This document shows positions 62,951-64,000 of a DNA stretch of 64,000 bases, piece by piece. The translations under genes and the position numbers were made by a program. The number at the start of each line of letters is the position of its first letter. Positions within the stretch are counted from its first letter, which is position 1. Origin of the DNA: Streptomyces diastaticus subsp. diastaticus (GTDB lineage: Bacteria > Actinomycetota > Actinomycetes > Streptomycetales > Streptomycetaceae); contig NZ_BLLN01000003.1 in assembly GCF_011170125.1 (NCBI RefSeq), positions 1,746,501-1,810,500 on the forward strand. Reading direction: 5' to 3'. The notes beneath the pieces were generated by a model that did not search any database, had not been told where the DNA came from, and saw nothing but the letters and a program-made list of their open reading frames with translations.

Positions 62951-63691
62951 TCAGGCCGCCGTCGGGGCCAGTTCGAGCGCGGCGTTCAGCGCGGTGGCGT
63001 CGGCGCGGGCCTCGTCGCCGTCCAGGCGCAGGACAGCGCGGCCCGAGGTGAGCACCGTGAGGCGGTCGGCGCACCGGACCGCCTGGGCGGGGCTCGGGGA
63101 GACCAGCAGCACCGCGATTCCCTCCCCGGCCAGCGTCCCCACCAGTTCGTACACCTGCTGGACCAGGGTCGGGGCCAGCCCCTCGGTCGGCTCGTCGAGG
63201 AGCAGCACGCTCGGCGAGGCCAGCAGCGCGCGGGCCAGCGCCAGCATCTGCTGCTCGCCGCCCGACAGGTGCGTGCCCCGGTGGCCGCGGCGCTCGCCCA
63301 GTCTGGGCAGCAGGTCCAGGACGCGCGCGGGCGTCCACACACTGGGGCGCGTCCGGTCGCCGGAGCGCGGCGGGCGGTGGGAGAGCCGCAGGTGTTCGGC
63401 GACGGTGAGCCCCGCGAACACCCGGCGGCCCTGCGGCACCAGCCCGATCCCCGCGCGGGCGATCCGGTGTGCGGGGAGCCCCGTCACGTCCCGGCCGCCC
63501 AGCCGCACGGTCCCGGAGGCCGGCCGCATCAGCCCCGCCACGGTGTGCACGAGGGTGGTCTTGCCCGCGCCGTTGTGCCCCACCACGGCGTGCACCGCCC
63601 CCGCGGACACCGCCAGGTCGAGCCCGTGCAGGACGGTGCCGCCGTGGTAGCCCGCGGTCAGGCCGGTCAGTTCGAGCATCGCGTCGGTCAC
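62951..63691 (-). CDS. LivF-like ABC transporter ATP-binding protein
   Basis: 246 residues. Walker A GHNGAGKTT, GIGLVPQGRRVFAGLTVAEHL (typical of LivF), signature LSGGEQQMLALARAL and Walker B LLLDEPTEGLAP are intact. After Walker B the usual LivF stretch LLVEQN reads LLVSPSPAQA, so the switch-loop residues are altered. The GTG start at 63691 overlaps the upstream gene stop by 4 bp. The family imports branched-chain amino acids or related amides. It is convergent to fscO and has no evident role in polyene synthesis; it likely lies outside the cluster. Confidence 0.88.
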   Translation of the reverse strand: MTDAMLELTGLTAGYHGGTVLHGLDLAVSAGAVHAVVGHNGAGKTTLVHTVAGLMRPASGTVRLGGRDVTGLPAHRIARAGIGLVPQGRRVFAGLTVAEHLRLSHRPPRSGDRTRPSVWTPARVLDLLPRLGERRGHRGTHLSGGEQQMLALARALLASPSVLLLDEPTEGLAPTLVQQVYELVGTLAGEGIAVLLVSPSPAQAVRCADRLTVLTSGRAVLRLDGDEARADATALNAALELAPTAA

Positions 63692-64000
63692 CTTCTCGTG
63701 TCGGGAGCGGACGGAGCGGCGGCGCGGGAGCCGTCGTCGGCCGGGGGCGGAGGCGCACCCTTACCAGGGGCGGACTCCAGGACGGCGCCGGTGCCGCGGT
63801 AGGCGTCGCGGACCGACGGGTGGGCGAGCGCCTCCCCGGTCGGGCCGGTGACCAGGACGCGTCCGGCCGTCAGCACGGTCACCGTGTCCGCGAAGTGGGC
63901 GACCACTTCGACGTGGTGCTCGACCAGGATCACCGCGACCTGCTCCGGGAGCCCGTCGAGGATGCCGAGCAGCCGCCCGATGTCACCGTCGGTGAGCCCG
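63688..64000 (-). CDS. LivG-like ABC transporter ATP-binding protein, C-terminal part
   Basis: 103 residues are visible; the 5' part lies beyond the window's right end. GLTDGDIGRLLGILDGLP then VILVEHHVEVVAHFADTVTVL is the post-Walker B and H-loop region of the LivG type. The stop overlaps the livF-like start (GTGA), indicating one operon. The last 20 or so residues are a Pro/Ala/Gly-rich tail. Confidence 0.85.
   Translation of the reverse strand, partial: GLTDGDIGRLLGILDGLPEQVAVILVEHHVEVVAHFADTVTVLTAGRVLVTGPTGEALAHPSVRDAYRGTGAVLESAPGKGAPPPPADDGSRAAAPSAPDTRR

Overview
The window is very GC-rich actinobacterial DNA. G/C-ending codons, GTG/TTG starts, GGAGG-type ribosome sites and the gene content all point to Streptomyces. 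Nearly all of it is one side of an aromatic heptaene polyene cluster of the FR-008/candicidin (fsc) type. The diagnostic combination is a p-aminobenzoate-activating loading polyketide synthase, pabAB and pabC, mycosamine genes, a P450/ferredoxin pair, a two-gene ABC exporter, three large LAL regulators and one PAS-LuxR regulator. Gene symbols follow the FR-008 scheme; no database search was possible.

Layout. 1-2033 (+): the 3' end of fscB (KR-ACP and docking tail, expected module 4). 2132-34075 (+): fscC, one 10,647-residue protein with six complete KS-AT-DH-KR-ACP modules, all with malonyl-type ATs (expected modules 5-10, most of the heptaene). 34076-34896: a convergent gene-free gap with tandem strong terminators. 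34897-50011 (-): fscTII, fscTI, fscA, pabAB, fscTE, fscFE, fscP, fscMII and fscMI. 50012-50312: a divergent control region. 50313-62845 (+): fscRIV, fscRIII, fscRII, fscRI, pabC and fscO. A 22-bp-arm terminator at 62852-62916 then separates the cluster from a minus-strand LivG/LivF-like ABC pair, which looks like the cluster edge.

How the genes fit together. PabAB and PabC make p-aminobenzoate. FscA activates it and adds one unreduced malonyl unit, leaving the aromatic ketone. FscB and FscC extend the chain, and FscC installs most of the conjugated double bonds. The remaining polyketide synthases (FscD-F) are not in the window. FscP with FscFE is expected to oxidise a methyl branch to the carboxyl. 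FscMII makes the amino sugar and FscMI attaches it. FscTE is a type II editing thioesterase and FscTI/TII an exporter. FscRI-RIV regulate; two sequences matching the PimM (PAS-LuxR) operator in 14 of 16 positions lie upstream of fscA and between fscMI and fscRIV.

The known-type cluster carries several points worth checking. Two adjacent KRs (modules 8 and 9) have lost the LDD fingerprint. The module-6 DH has Gly-to-Asp in its HxxxGxxxxP motif. Module pairs share near-identical blocks with divergent codon usage, which suggests gene conversion. A docking-domain-like linker is buried between modules 9 and 10. Two of the three LAL regulators lack the Walker A lysine. FscO has no assigned reaction.
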